A DNA stretch of 29,019 nt from Xenorhabdus miraniensis (GCF_002632615.1 NZ_NITZ01000016.1:101112-130130); one strand, 5' to 3'; shown: positions 9,094 to 18,266, counted from the first letter of the stretch. Translations and numbers: made by a program. Notes: a model not told the origin generated them from the letters alone.

Positions 9094-10641
9094 TCAATCA
9101 GAGAGCTTATCCGCCAATTTTTGTACCGTTGCCAGATCCCCTTTCGCCACGTTGGTCAGGCGCGTGCCGTAGTCCTTATCTGCCTTGTAGAAATAGGAAA
9201 GCATGATGTTCTTGCTTTTCATATCTGTGCCAGCTAACGATGCGCCCAAGCTGTTCACCAGATCGTCCTGCTCTTTCTTGCTGTAAGCGCGGTACAGCTC
9301 GCCGGTCTGCTTAAAATTCTGCTCGCGCTGGATTTTGCTTTGCTGCGTGGTGCCTTCCAGCGGTGCTTGGCTGTAGCGTGCGGAAACCAGCTCTTCGCGC
9401 GGGTATAGGCGGCTTGGCTGGTAGTTCACGCCCTTATCCTGTGTATGGTTGCTGTTGAGGCTGCCGTCCTGGTTGCCGTTGTTAACCGGGTTGTGTGGTC
9501 GGTTAATTGGCAGACTCAACCCGTTTGCACCAATGCGGTAAAACTGCGTATCAGCATATGCGAACAGGCGCCCTTGCAACAGTTTGTCTTCTGAAGGCTC
9601 AATCCCGGGAACCAGATTGGAAGGTGCCATCGCTACCTGTTCGATCTCTTGAAACACATTGTCTGGGTTTTTATTCAGCACCATCTGGCCGATTTTTCTT
9701 TCCGGCACATCTGGCCAAATTTTAGTGGCATCCAGAGGGTCAAAATCAAATTTCTTCAAATCCTCTGGCTTCAATATTTGGATGTAGAGATCCCATTTTG
9801 GATAATCGCCACGATTGATTGCCGCTACCAAATCGTGTGTCATATGGCTGTAGTCTTTGCCCTGTATCTGTTCAACCTGCAAGGGATCTAGATTTTTTAC
9901 TCCTTGCAGAGTCTTCCAATGGAACTTCACGTAATGCACTTTTCCTTTGGCGTTTACCAGCTTATAGGCATGAACGCTATTGCCGTCCATATTACGATAA
10001 GAAGCTGGGGTTCCTTCATTGGAATACAGTAACGTCAGTGTGCGGATCGATTCTGGTACATGTGAAAAGAAATCAAAGCGGCGAGAATCATTATCAAGGT
10101 TAGTACGAGGATCTGGCTTAAAAGCATGTACCATATCAGGAAACTTGATGGCATCGCGGATAAAGAAGGTGGGAAAGTTGTTACCGACCAGATCCCAGTT
10201 ACCTTCCGTTGTATAAAACTTGGTCGCAAAACCGCGTGGGTCACGCAGTGTTTCCGGCGAGTGGTTGCCGTGCACAACGCTTGAGAATCGGACAAACACA
10301 GGGGTTTTGCTGCCGGCAGTAAACACTTTCGCAATGGTCAGATCGGAGATGTTCGCCGTAGCAGTAAACTCCCCGTGCGCCCCGGCGCCGCGTGCATGCA
10401 CTACACGCTCAGGGATGCGTTCGCGATCGAAACGTTGCAGCTTTTGTAGCAGCTGTACATCCTGCAACAGCACCGAGCCACCGGAGCCGGCAGTCTGCGA
10501 ATTCTGATTATCACCTACCGGGGCACCGTTATCGCGGGTTAAGGTATCTGCCAGCGTCATTGGGCTGATGGCCAGCCAGGTTAAAACAATCAGCAGCTTT
10601 TTCCGGATCGTTAAGCTGCCGATTATACGGTTATTGCTCAT
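9094..10641 (-). CDS. katB: Secreted haem catalase (KatB-like, monofunctional)
   Basis: The protein has 515 residues and decomposes hydrogen peroxide with haem. The start at 10641 is preferred over an ATG at 10737 because a gagga site lies upstream and the protein then begins with a signal peptide (charged start RKK, hydrophobic LLIVLTWLAI, cleavage after residue ~31, TLA/DT), which implies export to the periplasm. Catalase hallmarks: RVVHARGAGAHG with catalytic His82; SPETLRDPRGFATKFY near 128-143; VGNNFPTFFIRD with catalytic Asn155; and RLFAYADTQFYRIG with the proximal haem Tyr. The compact size without the ~200-residue C-terminal extension fits the small-subunit clade. It is followed by ankB, and the pair matches the katB-ankB arrangement. 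No OxyR site is certain; a partial one lies near 10962 (listed separately). Confidence 0.95.
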   Translation of the reverse strand: MSNNRIIGSLTIRKKLLIVLTWLAISPMTLADTLTRDNGAPVGDNQNSQTAGSGGSVLLQDVQLLQKLQRFDRERIPERVVHARGAGAHGEFTATANISDLTIAKVFTAGSKTPVFVRFSSVVHGNHSPETLRDPRGFATKFYTTEGNWDLVGNNFPTFFIRDAIKFPDMVHAFKPDPRTNLDNDSRRFDFFSHVPESIRTLTLLYSNEGTPASYRNMDGNSVHAYKLVNAKGKVHYVKFHWKTLQGVKNLDPLQVEQIQGKDYSHMTHDLVAAINRGDYPKWDLYIQILKPEDLKKFDFDPLDATKIWPDVPERKIGQMVLNKNPDNVFQEIEQVAMAPSNLVPGIEPSEDKLLQGRLFAYADTQFYRIGANGLSLPINRPHNPVNNGNQDGSLNSNHTQDKGVNYQPSRLYPREELVSARYSQAPLEGTTQQSKIQREQNFKQTGELYRAYSKKEQDDLVNSLGASLAGTDMKSKNIMLSYFYKADKDYGTRLTNVAKGDLATVQKLADKLSD

Positions 10642-10961
10642 AATGCTATCCTCGTCTGATATTGTGATAAATTTTCCGACGGAAAAGCAGGGGAGGCAGC
10701 CGTTTATCGGCCTGCGATTTGCAGGCAATGGGCGCAATCAGCTGTGCAAAATACCTTCTGATGTGAAATCACCGAACACGTTCAGCCCATTTATTGTTTT
10801 TTGACATAAATGTCTTATTGGCAGTTTTGCTTAACCAGACTCGTTTTTCCTCACCTGCTCGTTACCGCCGCCTCAGCCTTTCCCATCGTTGGGTAATGCA
10901 GGCTGTCTCACTGAACACCTACTTTACATGGCATTGTACTTATAGGTGAATACACTACTAC

Positions 10962-10976
10962 CTATCGAATTAATAG
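10962..10976. promoter_or_regulatory. Partial OxyR-like site (CTAT-N7-ATAG)
   Basis: CTAT (10962-10965), seven bases, then ATAG (10973-10976) reproduces the two inner quarter-sites of the four-part OxyR consensus. The outer quarter-sites are poor: catt is found where CTAT would stand on the right, and there is no ATAG on the left. An ataggt/acctat inverted repeat overlaps it (10942-10965). It lies about 320 bases upstream of the katB start, which is far for an activator site. Weak candidate. Confidence 0.25.
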
Positions 10977-11110
10977 GCCGGGGCATTGGTGTACGGATAA
11001 GGTAAGGTTGCAATTTCCTTTACCCATTGTAATTCAGGTAGATCTCACCTGTTTACGGACAGAATAAGGCTGTGCCACTGCCAGCAGGCGGTTACTCGCC
11101 ATAAAACCTA

Positions 11111-11144
11111 AAAAATCCGGTATAAATATAGATACCGGATTTTT
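11111..11144 (-). terminator. Rho-independent terminator of the MBL-fold gene
   Basis: A perfect 13-bp inverted repeat, aaaaatccggtat (11111-11123) and ataccggattttt (11132-11144), with an 8-base loop. It is A/T-flanked on both sides, so it could stop transcription in both directions. It lies 74 bases past the stop of the minus-strand gene ending at 11218. Confidence 0.85.
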
Positions 11145-11217
11145 ATAGATGCTTTTTTAATATGGCTGTTTCTCTGGAGGGCGTTGTTGAATATTATTTT
11201 TAACTTAATGATTCAAC

Positions 11218-12105
11218 TTACTGAGGCCACTTCATTTCGCCTTTTAATACTTTGGCGCTTAGCTCAAGGCTGGATTCATCAGCAAGGTCTGGATAGTGAT
11301 TTTTCATCGCGGTAATTAACGCATCAGCATCTTTTGCTTTTGGTAATTCTTTTTCCAATGTGGTCAGATAATTTTGCGTGAAGGTAACGGAATCTAACGT
11401 CATTGATGAATTCCCCAGATAATGGCCTGGTACAACCGTTTCAGGCCTTAAGCTCTTGATTCGATCCAATGTTTGCATCCAATGTTGACGAGACTCTTTA
11501 GTTTGAGTGTCTGCAATCCATACATGAATATTGTCAGAAACAGTGACACCCCCGACAACTGCTTTCAGTTTGGGCACCCAAACAAAAGTACGATCAGGAG
11601 CCGGGCCATCCAAACCTTCAACAATCAGTTTTTCGCCATCAACGGTGAAAGTATTCCCTTTCAGTGGTTCAGGTACAATGACTTTCTTAGGAGCCTGATC
11701 GGCAAGAATTCCACCCCAATAGGCTAATTTACCGTCTTTGGTTTCATTGATCGCTTTGATGGTTTCCGGTGATGCAACGACCTTGGCTTTCGGGAAGGCT
11801 TCGGTGATGACATCAAGGCCAAAGTAAAAATCAGGATCGGATTGGCTGATATAGATCGTTGTCAGTTTCTTACCTGTCTGCTGGATCATTTTCACTAATT
11901 CTTGAGCATCATTTTTCTTAAACTGGGCATCGATCAGAACAACCTCACGATCGCCGCTGATGATTTCAGAAGAAACAGGGAAAATGCCTTTTTCGCCCGG
12001 ATTGTAGATATCCAGTTTGAGATCGGCTGCTTGGGCCAGTGATGCCATTCCCAAAGAAAGGGTCGCCGCCAGAGCGATATTTGATGTTGTTTTGCGAGCC
12101 ATCAT
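11218..12105 (-). CDS. Secreted metallo-beta-lactamase-fold protein with altered metal motif
   Basis: The protein has 295 residues with a signal peptide (about residues 1-27, ending ASLAQA/AD). The fold is recognised from VVLIDAQF, followed by TTIYISQSDPDFYFGLD, and VVPGHYLG (His228) near the end. In active members the first motif is THxHxDH. Here residues 86-96 read ISQSDPDFYFG, so the first two histidines are Gln88 and Asp90, the Asp is kept (Asp92) and the last His is Phe93. From memory, relatives of this secreted group read SHGDPDYYFG, so Asp/Asp/Tyr is normal for them and the loss of the first His is specific to this copy. Substrate is unknown. A LysR-type regulator is divergent 137 bases away and may control it. 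The start has two ATGs in a row (12105 and 12102) with aggaa upstream. Confidence 0.85.
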   Translation of the reverse strand: MMARKTTSNIALAATLSLGMASLAQAADLKLDIYNPGEKGIFPVSSEIISGDREVVLIDAQFKKNDAQELVKMIQQTGKKLTTIYISQSDPDFYFGLDVITEAFPKAKVVASPETIKAINETKDGKLAYWGGILADQAPKKVIVPEPLKGNTFTVDGEKLIVEGLDGPAPDRTFVWVPKLKAVVGGVTVSDNIHVWIADTQTKESRQHWMQTLDRIKSLRPETVVPGHYLGNSSMTLDSVTFTQNYLTTLEKELPKAKDADALITAMKNHYPDLADESSLELSAKVLKGEMKWPQ

Positions 12106-12160
12106 CGAATTCCTATATCAAAATACTTATTTGCTTGAATGGCATGTATGATAAGTTGCA

Positions 12161-12197
12161 TTTTTCGATTGAAAAACCACAAAATAAGCAATTATTT
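12161..12197. promoter_or_regulatory. Two 6-4-6 dyads between the MBL gene and its divergent LysR regulator
   Basis: Dyad 1 is tttttc-gatt-gaaaaa (12161-12176). Dyad 2 is aaataa-gcaa-ttattt (12182-12197). Both have perfect 6-base arms and 4-base spacers, and their centres are 21 bp apart, two helical turns, so they face the same side of the DNA. They lie in the 137-bp divergent region, as expected for a LysR-type operator pair. The arm sequences differ, and the region is AT-rich, so chance is possible. Confidence 0.45.
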
Positions 12198-12242
12198 GTT
12201 GCATATATCGTTCTAATCAGAGCGAGGAATGGGGCGGTTAAA

Positions 12243-13157
12243 ATGGATAGGGTCACAGCAGCACAGGTATTTGTCACGATTGTTGAGCAGGGAAGTTTAA
12301 TCGCGGCAGCAGAACGTTTGGATATGTCGAGAGCGATGGTATCCCGGTATTTGGCTGAAATGGAAAAATGGGCAGGTATTCGTTTATTACATCGCACAAC
12401 ACGCAAGATTAGCCTGACCTCGGCAGGAGAGGGTGCTTATCAACGTAGTCTAAAGTTGATGGAATTAGCGGAAGCAATGCCTGTCCAGCAATCTTTGGAA
12501 ACGCAGACTTTGAAAGGATTATTACGGCTGAGTTGTTCCCAATCATTGAGTATCAGTGCGCTGTCAGTCGCGATACCTGAATTTATGCGGCTATATCCAC
12601 AGATCGCTGTCAATCTGCAAATGAATAATAAAGCCATCAACTTGATTGAGGAACGGATTGATTTAGCGATCCGTATTACTAATAATCTGGAACCCAACCT
12701 AATTGCCCGGCCATTATCGACTTGTCATTCTGTTGTTTGTGCCGCCCCTTCTTATTTAGCTGGAAAATCTATTCCCCAAAATCCGGCGGATTTGGCATCA
12801 CATAATTGCCTGACTTATAACTTTTTTGGCAAAAGTTTATGGCTGTTTGAAAAACAGCATGAGAAATATTCAGTTCCCGTCTGCGGTACATTAAGTGCCA
12901 ATGAATCGACAGTATTAATGGAAGCGACGTTGCAGGGAGCGGGGATAGCAATGCAGCCTTACTATTCTGTTTCTTCTCATTTGAAGTCCGGAAAGTTGGT
13001 TGAGTTGTTACCTGATTATCAACCTCAGACAATGGGGATCTACGGCATTTATAGCAGCCGCCAGAATATGCCTGCGACTCTTCGGGTGTTGTTGGATTTC
13101 CTGGTGGAGTGGTTTGCAACATCTCCTCATTGGCAACAGTTAATGCTGAAAAGCTGA
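12243..13157 (+). CDS. LysR-type transcriptional regulator (divergent from MBL-fold gene)
   Basis: The protein has 304 residues. The start at 12243 (MDRVTAAQVFVTIVEQGSL) fits the usual start of the winged-helix DNA-binding domain; an upstream ATG at 12039 would overlap the divergent gene and add unrelated sequence. The helix-turn-helix spans about residues 5-62 (SLIAAAERLDMSRAMVSRYL, then LLHRTTRKISLTSAG). The effector-binding domain covers about residues 90-295. The SR(A/S)MVSRYLAEMEKW pattern places it in the general LysR family used for small-molecule-responsive regulation. Divergent placement suggests it controls the secreted MBL-fold gene. Its 3' end overlaps the convergent lysR gene by 18 bases. 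Confidence 0.9.
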   Translation: MDRVTAAQVFVTIVEQGSLIAAAERLDMSRAMVSRYLAEMEKWAGIRLLHRTTRKISLTSAGEGAYQRSLKLMELAEAMPVQQSLETQTLKGLLRLSCSQSLSISALSVAIPEFMRLYPQIAVNLQMNNKAINLIEERIDLAIRITNNLEPNLIARPLSTCHSVVCAAPSYLAGKSIPQNPADLASHNCLTYNFFGKSLWLFEKQHEKYSVPVCGTLSANESTVLMEATLQGAGIAMQPYYSVSSHLKSGKLVELLPDYQPQTMGIYGIYSSRQNMPATLRVLLDFLVEWFATSPHWQQLMLKS

Positions 13158-14084
13158 TGCTAACTTTAAGGGAAACTGAGCGGCTTGTTGTTTTAAATGA
13201 TGAATAAAGATTTCAACAGGCTCTGAAGAGGGGCGGTGTATGGGTTTAATTAAACTCACTGTAAAGGGAATATCGATACTGAATGGCCGGATGCAGATCC
13301 CTGCCTTGTTATCTAAATAATCCAGCGCAGTGAGTGGGTTGACGATCGATAAACCAATACCTTCGTTGATCATGGCACAAATTGAGGCCGCGCTATGAGT
13401 TTCCATTACCATATTGCGATTGACATGATGCTCGGTAAAGATTGTGTCAATGAGCTGCCGGTAACTGTCTGTAATCGATAAGCTGATAAATTTTTGTCCG
13501 TGAAAATCGGCCGGGGTCAATTGTGATTTTTGGCAGAGTGGGTGATGAATAGGCAAGACACAAACTTCATTTAAGGTGATCAACGTATCTTGCTCAGTGC
13601 CTGCGGGAGTCTGTAAGTGCTCGGTCAGGCCAATATCATGGCGTTGTGCTGAGAGCCATTCCTCTAGGAGAGGAGATTCTTGTGGAATGATGGTCAATTT
13701 TGCTTCTGGATAACATTGGATAAAGCTGCGGCAAGCTTTTGGCAGCAAAGACTGAGAAAACATTGGCAGGCAAGCAATGGACAATTGTGCATGCTCAAAT
13801 TGGCGAATACTGTCAGCCGCGTTGATTATTCTTTCCAGTCCATAATAAGAGCGCTGTACTTCTTCAAATAACCGCAATCCTTGCGCGGTGGGAAACAAGC
13901 GCCCTTTGATGCGATCAAACAATTTGAACTTTAGTAACTGTTCCAGGCGGGCGAGTTCACGGCTGACGGTTGGTTGCGACGTTTTCAATAAAACTGCCGC
14001 ATCAGTCAGGTTTTTAGTGGTCATTACGGCATGAAAAATTTCAATATGTCGCCATGAAATGTGTCGCCATAAGCAGGAAGGCAT
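13140..14084 (-). CDS. lysR: LysR, activator of lysA
   Basis: The protein has 314 residues. It matches the E. coli LysR pattern closely: WRHIEIFHAVMTTKNLTDAA, TSQPTVSRELARLE in the helix-turn-helix (about residues 12-70), LRLFEEVQRSYYGLERI, SIACLPMFSQSLLPKA, then PQESPLLEEWLSAQRHD and HSAASICAMINEGIGLSIVN in the effector domain. The family member activates diaminopimelate decarboxylase expression in response to diaminopimelate/lysine status. It is divergent from lysA, the classic arrangement. The N-terminus contains a small repeat (WRHISWRHIE), from a duplicated atggcgaca-type segment; the start could be slightly further in. Its 3' end overlaps the neighbouring LysR-type gene tail to tail. 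Confidence 0.95.
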   Translation of the reverse strand: MPSCLWRHISWRHIEIFHAVMTTKNLTDAAVLLKTSQPTVSRELARLEQLLKFKLFDRIKGRLFPTAQGLRLFEEVQRSYYGLERIINAADSIRQFEHAQLSIACLPMFSQSLLPKACRSFIQCYPEAKLTIIPQESPLLEEWLSAQRHDIGLTEHLQTPAGTEQDTLITLNEVCVLPIHHPLCQKSQLTPADFHGQKFISLSITDSYRQLIDTIFTEHHVNRNMVMETHSAASICAMINEGIGLSIVNPLTALDYLDNKAGICIRPFSIDIPFTVSLIKPIHRPSSEPVEIFIHHLKQQAAQFPLKLASAFQH

Positions 14085-14116
14085 ATTATTTACCTCTTGA
14101 TGGAAAAACAGACTAA

Positions 14117-14137
14117 TCTATATCATGAATGAATAGA
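14117..14137. promoter_or_regulatory. LysR T-N11-A operator between lysR and lysA
   Basis: tctat (14117-14121), eleven bases, ataga (14133-14137) is a perfect inverted repeat with the T-N11-A spacing bound by LysR-type proteins. It lies in the 132-bp divergent lysR-lysA region, 80 bases before the lysA start. Confidence 0.6.
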
Positions 14138-14216
14138 CTATAGCTAAATGGATATTTTTATTCCTGCTTTATTGTTGTCAATAATGAAGCATCTGCTGAT
14201 TCTGTGAGGCACTTCA

Positions 14217-15512
14217 ATGGCAATCTCAACTTTTCCTAATGGATCAGGGGAAAATTTTACCCCTGAGAATTTACTTCAATTACCGGTTCAATACGGAACA
14301 CCATTGTGGCTTTATGATGGTGATAACATCATTAAGAAAATCAAAAAATTAAAGCAGTTTGATGTTATCCGGTTCGCACAGAAAGCGTGTTCCAATACCC
14401 ATATCCTGCGTTTAATGAGAGAACAGGGCGTGAAAGTAGATGCGGTTTCATTAGGGGAAATCGAACGCGCGCTTTATGCAGGCTTTCAACCAGGGCGAGA
14501 TAGATCGGAGATTGTCTTTACTGCCGATGTGATTGATAAGGCAACGTTGCATCGTGTTATTGAGTTGGATATTCCTGTCAATACTGGCTCTATTGATATG
14601 TTGGAACAGATTGGGGAACGCCAGTCTGGTCATCCTGTCTGGTTACGCATCAATCCTGGATTTGGGCATGGGCATAGTCAAAAGACCAATACCGGTGGTG
14701 AAAATAGCAAACACGGTATTTGGTATCAGGATCTACCTTTGGCGATTGAAAAGATCCATCAGCATGGCTTGAAACTGGTGGGGCTGCATATGCACATCGG
14801 CTCAGGCGTGGATTATCAGCATCTCGCCAATGTATGTAATGCGATGGTAGAACAGGCCATATTATGCGGAGAAGATATTCAGTCTATTTCAGCAGGAGGC
14901 GGATTATCAATCCCTTATAAAATCGGTGAAGAAGCGGTAGATACTGAACATTATTACAGCCTATGGCATGAAGCCCGTCAGCGTATTGAGCAACATGTGG
15001 GGCATCATGTTGAGTTGGAAATTGAACCCGGCCGTTTTCTGGTTGCTGAATCAGGGATCTTAATGGCAGAAGTGCGGGCGGTAAAATCTATGGGCAGCCG
15101 TCATTATGTGTTGGCGGATGCCGGTTTCAATGATTTGATGCGTCCGGCTATGTATGGCAGTTATCACCATATTTCTGTTTTGCCAATAAATGGCATTGCT
15201 AATGATGCAAATTTACAGGAAACGGATCTGTGTGAAACACATCTGAGCGAAACACTCGTTGCAGGGCCGTTATGCGAATCAGGTGATGTTTTTACTCAGT
15301 TGGAAGGTGGAGACGTTATCCCGCGCATGCTGCCTCAGGTAAGTGTCGGAGATTATCTGATCTTTCACGATACAGGTGCTTACGGGGCATCGATGTCTTC
15401 AAATTATAATAGCCGCCCTTTGATTCCTGAAATTATGTTTACTGGCGGAGAAGCGCGTTTGATTCGTCGTCGCCAGACAATAGAAGAGTTGTTATCGTTG
15501 GAATCCGTTTAA
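14217..15512 (+). CDS. lysA: Diaminopimelate decarboxylase
   Basis: The protein has 431 residues (E. coli: 420). It is a PLP enzyme that decarboxylates meso-diaminopimelate to L-lysine, the last step of the DAP pathway, in the cytoplasm. The PLP lysine is Lys56 in VIRFAQKACSN. Other family motifs are HMHIGSGVD, SAGGGLSIPY, EIEPGRFLVAESG (phosphate binding) and VAGPLCESGDVF followed by GAYGASMSSNYNSRP near the end. The start at 14217 has gagg seven bases upstream. The extra length comes partly from a low-complexity insertion just before the PLCESGD motif (ETDLCETHLSETL). Controlled by the divergent lysR. A strong terminator follows directly. Confidence 0.97.
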   Translation: MAISTFPNGSGENFTPENLLQLPVQYGTPLWLYDGDNIIKKIKKLKQFDVIRFAQKACSNTHILRLMREQGVKVDAVSLGEIERALYAGFQPGRDRSEIVFTADVIDKATLHRVIELDIPVNTGSIDMLEQIGERQSGHPVWLRINPGFGHGHSQKTNTGGENSKHGIWYQDLPLAIEKIHQHGLKLVGLHMHIGSGVDYQHLANVCNAMVEQAILCGEDIQSISAGGGLSIPYKIGEEAVDTEHYYSLWHEARQRIEQHVGHHVELEIEPGRFLVAESGILMAEVRAVKSMGSRHYVLADAGFNDLMRPAMYGSYHHISVLPINGIANDANLQETDLCETHLSETLVAGPLCESGDVFTQLEGGDVIPRMLPQVSVGDYLIFHDTGAYGASMSSNYNSRPLIPEIMFTGGEARLIRRRQTIEELLSLESV

Positions 15513-15545
15513 ATAAAATACAGGGCATTTGCCCCGTATTTTATT
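15512..15545. terminator. Bidirectional terminator between convergent lysA and fadE
   Basis: aataaaatacagggca (15512-15527) pairs with tgccccgtattttatt (15530-15545), with a single mismatch in 16 pairs. The tips sit close together, so the loop is effectively four bases. Flanking A-run and T-run let it work for lysA (plus) and for fadE (minus, ending at 15567). Confidence 0.85.
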
Positions 15546-15566
15546 AATCATATTTTCTGGTCAGCA

Positions 15567-18014
15567 TCAGGCTGCTTTAGTTTGACGCTGACTTTCAGGC
15601 TTTTTTACTGGGTTTGGTACAGCAAACGCATCTGGCGCGAACTCATCGACATTGATTGAACGTAGTCGGCTGTTTTCAGCACGTTTCAGGATATCCGCTT
15701 CTTCCTGAGTGATTTTATGCTCTGCCAATGCTGTTTCAGCTAATTTATCCAAGCGAGTAAAGCTCAGGTTTTTGCCTGCTTCGCGGCTCAAGCGTGCATG
15801 GATTGGCTCTGCGGCGATGATATCGTGCAATGCGGCTTCCAATAACCCGTGAGGGTTGTGTTCACTTGGGGTCAGATATTGTCCACGTCCAATCCGGCTG
15901 CGGGTTGCGGAAGGAGTTTGTAGTATCTGGGCCAGTTTGTGATCCAGTTTATCGGATGGTGCTGTATGTGCACGGCCCAATGGGAAGACAATCACTCGCA
16001 TTAAACCTGCAACTAAACGGTTAGGGAAATTGCGCAGTAAATCGTTCATAGCCAGTTCAGCTTGGTTCAGGCTATCTTCGACTGCCCATTGTACCAATGG
16101 CAAATCTTCTTTCTGGCGGCCTTCGTCTTCATAGCGTTTCAGCGCAGCGGAAGCTAAGAAAATTTGGCTCAGAATGTCTCCCAGACGAGCTGAAATGCGT
16201 TCACGGCGTTTCAGGCTGCCACCTAATACACCCATTGAAACATCAGAGAGAAGGGCAAGGTTGGCACTTAACCGGTTGATCTGTTGGTAATAACGGCGAG
16301 TTGTGTCATTGACTGGCGAACGGCTGGTTCTGCCTTTGGTAATACCCAGCCACAGGCTGCGCAGGGTATTACTGGCAACATGACCCAGATGACCAAACAG
16401 GGCTTTATCAAAGGCTTTCACATTGTTACCTTCTGCTGCTGCGATTTCAGCCAGTACATAAGGATGGCAACGAATTGCACCTTGACCGAAGATGATCATG
16501 CTGCGGGTCAGAATGTTTGCACCTTCTACGGTAATAGCAATGGGTGAGCCCTGATAGCCACGGGCAAGGAAGTTGGATGGCCCAAGACAAATGCCTTTAC
16601 CGCCTGCGATATCCATTGCATCAATCATGGAGCGTTGCCCTCTGTGAGTACAATGGTATTTCACGATAGCAGACAGAACAGCAGGTTTTTCGCCTTGCAT
16701 GATGCCGCTGGTAATCATGGTCGCAGCCGCATCCATCAGGTAAGAGTTACCTGCGATACGCGCTAATGGTTCTTCGATACCTTCCATTTTACCAATAGGT
16801 AATTTGAACTGACGGCGAATATGGGAATAAGCACCAATTGCCATTGCAGCGCTTTTCAATCCCCCGGTCGCATTGGATGGCAGGGTAATGCCACGACCAA
16901 CGGACAGACATTCAACCAGCATACGCCAGCCCTGACCTGCCATTTTCGGCCCACCAATGATGTAATCGATAGGAACGAAAATGTCTTTCCCACGAGTTGG
17001 CCCATTCTGGAATGGGACGTTCAATGGGAAATGTCTCTGACCAATTTCAACCCCTGGGGTGCTGGTTGGGATCAAAGCACAGGTAATGCCGAGTGATTCG
17101 GTATCTCCCAGCAGATGGTCAGGATCGTACAGTTTGAATGCCAATCCCAGCACTGTCGCGATAGGAGCCAGCGTAATGTAACGTTTATTCCAGTTCAGGC
17201 GCATCCCAAGAACTTGTTCACCTTGCCATTCACCCATACAGACCACGCCGGTATCAGGGATAGCGCCGGCATCGGAACCCGCTTCTGGGCTGGTTAAGGC
17301 AAAGCAAGGAATTTCTTCGCCACGGGCAAGACCTGGCAGGTAATGTTTTTTCTGTTCATCAGTACCATAATGTTGCAGCAATTCACCCGGACCCAGAGAG
17401 TTAGGGACACCGACGGTAATTGCCAGAATACCGGAGACGCCTGCGAGTTTTTGCAGTACCTGAGATTGGGCATAAGCGGAAAATTCCAGACCACCGTATT
17501 CTTTCTTGATGATCATGGCAAAGAAGCGATGCTCTTTCAGATAAGCCCAAAGTTCTGGCGGTAAGTCAGCCAATTCATGGGTGATTTCGAAATCATTTGC
17601 CATGCGGCAGGCTACTTCTACCGGACCATCAATAAATGCTTGTTCTTCAGCGGATAACTGTGGTTTTGGATAGTTATGCAGTTTTTGCCAGTCAGGGTTG
17701 CCACGGAATAGATCGCCTTCCCACCAGGTTGTTCCTGCATCAATTGCTTCTTTCTCTGTGGTGGACATGCTTGGCATAACCTTGCGGAAAGCTTTTAAGC
17801 CGGGAGCAGAGAAGAGAGAAATACGTATTGGTGTAAAGACAAGCGGGAACAGGACAATTGCGAGTGGTAACAGCAACCAGTAACTCCAAAGGCTGGTGAT
17901 GCCCATGACTAAAGTATAGGCAACAAGCAATAAGCTACTGAGAGTCAGGCTGACTTTGCGGTAACAAAGCCCACCAAGCAAGACTAAAAACAAAATAATG
18001 CTGAGAGCGGTCAT
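15567..18014 (-). CDS. fadE: Acyl-CoA dehydrogenase FadE
   Basis: The protein has 815 residues, the same as the E. coli enzyme (814). It performs the first oxidation of fatty-acid beta-oxidation, introducing the trans-2 double bond with FAD. The N-terminus is hydrophobic (about residues 4-62, two or more membrane segments), fitting membrane association. The acyl-CoA dehydrogenase core includes [14 protein letters not shown] (237-250, FAD/substrate site), then [19 protein letters not shown] and [15 protein letters not shown], with a long C-terminal helical extension typical of FadE. Start at 18014 has aggag eight bases upstream. A FadR-type operator lies 34-50 bases upstream, so repression by FadR in the absence of long-chain acyl-CoA is inferred. 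Confidence 0.97.
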   Translation of the reverse strand: MTALSIILFLVLLGGLCYRKVSLTLSSLLLVAYTLVMGITSLWSYWLLLPLAIVLFPLVFTPIRISLFSAPGLKAFRKVMPSMSTTEKEAIDAGTTWWEGDLFRGNPDWQKLHNYPKPQLSAEEQAFIDGPVEVACRMANDFEITHELADLPPELWAYLKEHRFFAMIIKKEYGGLEFSAYAQSQVLQKLAGVSGILAITVGVPNSLGPGELLQHYGTDEQKKHYLPGLARGEEIPCFALTSPEAGSDAGAIPDTGVVCMGEWQGEQVLGMRLNWNKRYITLAPIATVLGLAFKLYDPDHLLGDTESLGITCALIPTSTPGVEIGQRHFPLNVPFQNGPTRGKDIFVPIDYIIGGPKMAGQGWRMLVECLSVGRGITLPSNATGGLKSAAMAIGAYSHIRRQFKLPIGKMEGIEEPLARIAGNSYLMDAAATMITSGIMQGEKPAVLSAIVKYHCTHRGQRSMIDAMDIAGGKGICLGPSNFLARGYQGSPIAITVEGANILTRSMIIFGQGAIRCHPYVLAEIAAAEGNNVKAFDKALFGHLGHVASNTLRSLWLGITKGRTSRSPVNDTTRRYYQQINRLSANLALLSDVSMGVLGGSLKRRERISARLGDILSQIFLASAALKRYEDEGRQKEDLPLVQWAVEDSLNQAELAMNDLLRNFPNRLVAGLMRVIVFPLGRAHTAPSDKLDHKLAQILQTPSATRSRIGRGQYLTPSEHNPHGLLEAALHDIIAAEPIHARLSREAGKNLSFTRLDKLAETALAEHKITQEEADILKRAENSRLRSINVDEFAPDAFAVPNPVKKPESQRQTKAA

Positions 18015-18047
18015 AGTAAAACTCCTGTAAATCTCAGGTTGAGTTGT

Positions 18048-18064
18048 CAGAGGTCTGACCTGTT
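18048..18064. promoter_or_regulatory. FadR operator upstream of fadE
   Basis: The 17-mer cagaggtctgacctgtt, read on the minus strand as aacaggtcagacctctg, contains the FadR core GGTCnGACC. The perfect palindrome aggtc-t-gacct spans 18051-18061. It lies between the fadE start and a possible minus-strand promoter (ttgata, 17 bases, taaaaa, around 18073-18101), the position of a repressor site. Confidence 0.75.
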
Positions 18065-18266
18065 ATGATGTCCTTCTTTTTTAGATGAGGAAAAGGCTTT
18101 TATCAATGTATTTACATCTTAATTACAATCTAGCTCACAAAGTGATTGTAGTTTTACACGTGATAGTTTCATGGAGATGTGATGGCATCTTCTTTCAGGA
18201 GGGGGAATCCGTTACACTGAATAACTGATGTTATTAATCCCGCAGACCTTTCAGGAGTATGAGTCC

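Larger units (their letters stand above)
10642..11217. other. 576-bp gene-free stretch upstream of katB
   Basis: This holds the katB leader on the minus strand, a short near-palindrome gacataaatgtc (10803-10814), a partial OxyR-like half-site pair near 10962, and the terminator of the MBL-fold gene (11111-11144). I found no convincing coding frame on either strand and no RNA gene. A clear sigma-70 promoter for katB could not be picked out. Confidence 0.6.

Noticed and set aside
10803..10814. gacataaatgtc near-palindrome as a katB operator
   Set aside because: Arms are only five bases in AT-rich sequence and match no regulator motif I know.
12039..12242. Upstream extension of the LysR-type gene to 12039
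   Set aside because: It would overlap the divergent MBL-fold gene and adds residues before the normal winged-helix start at 12243.
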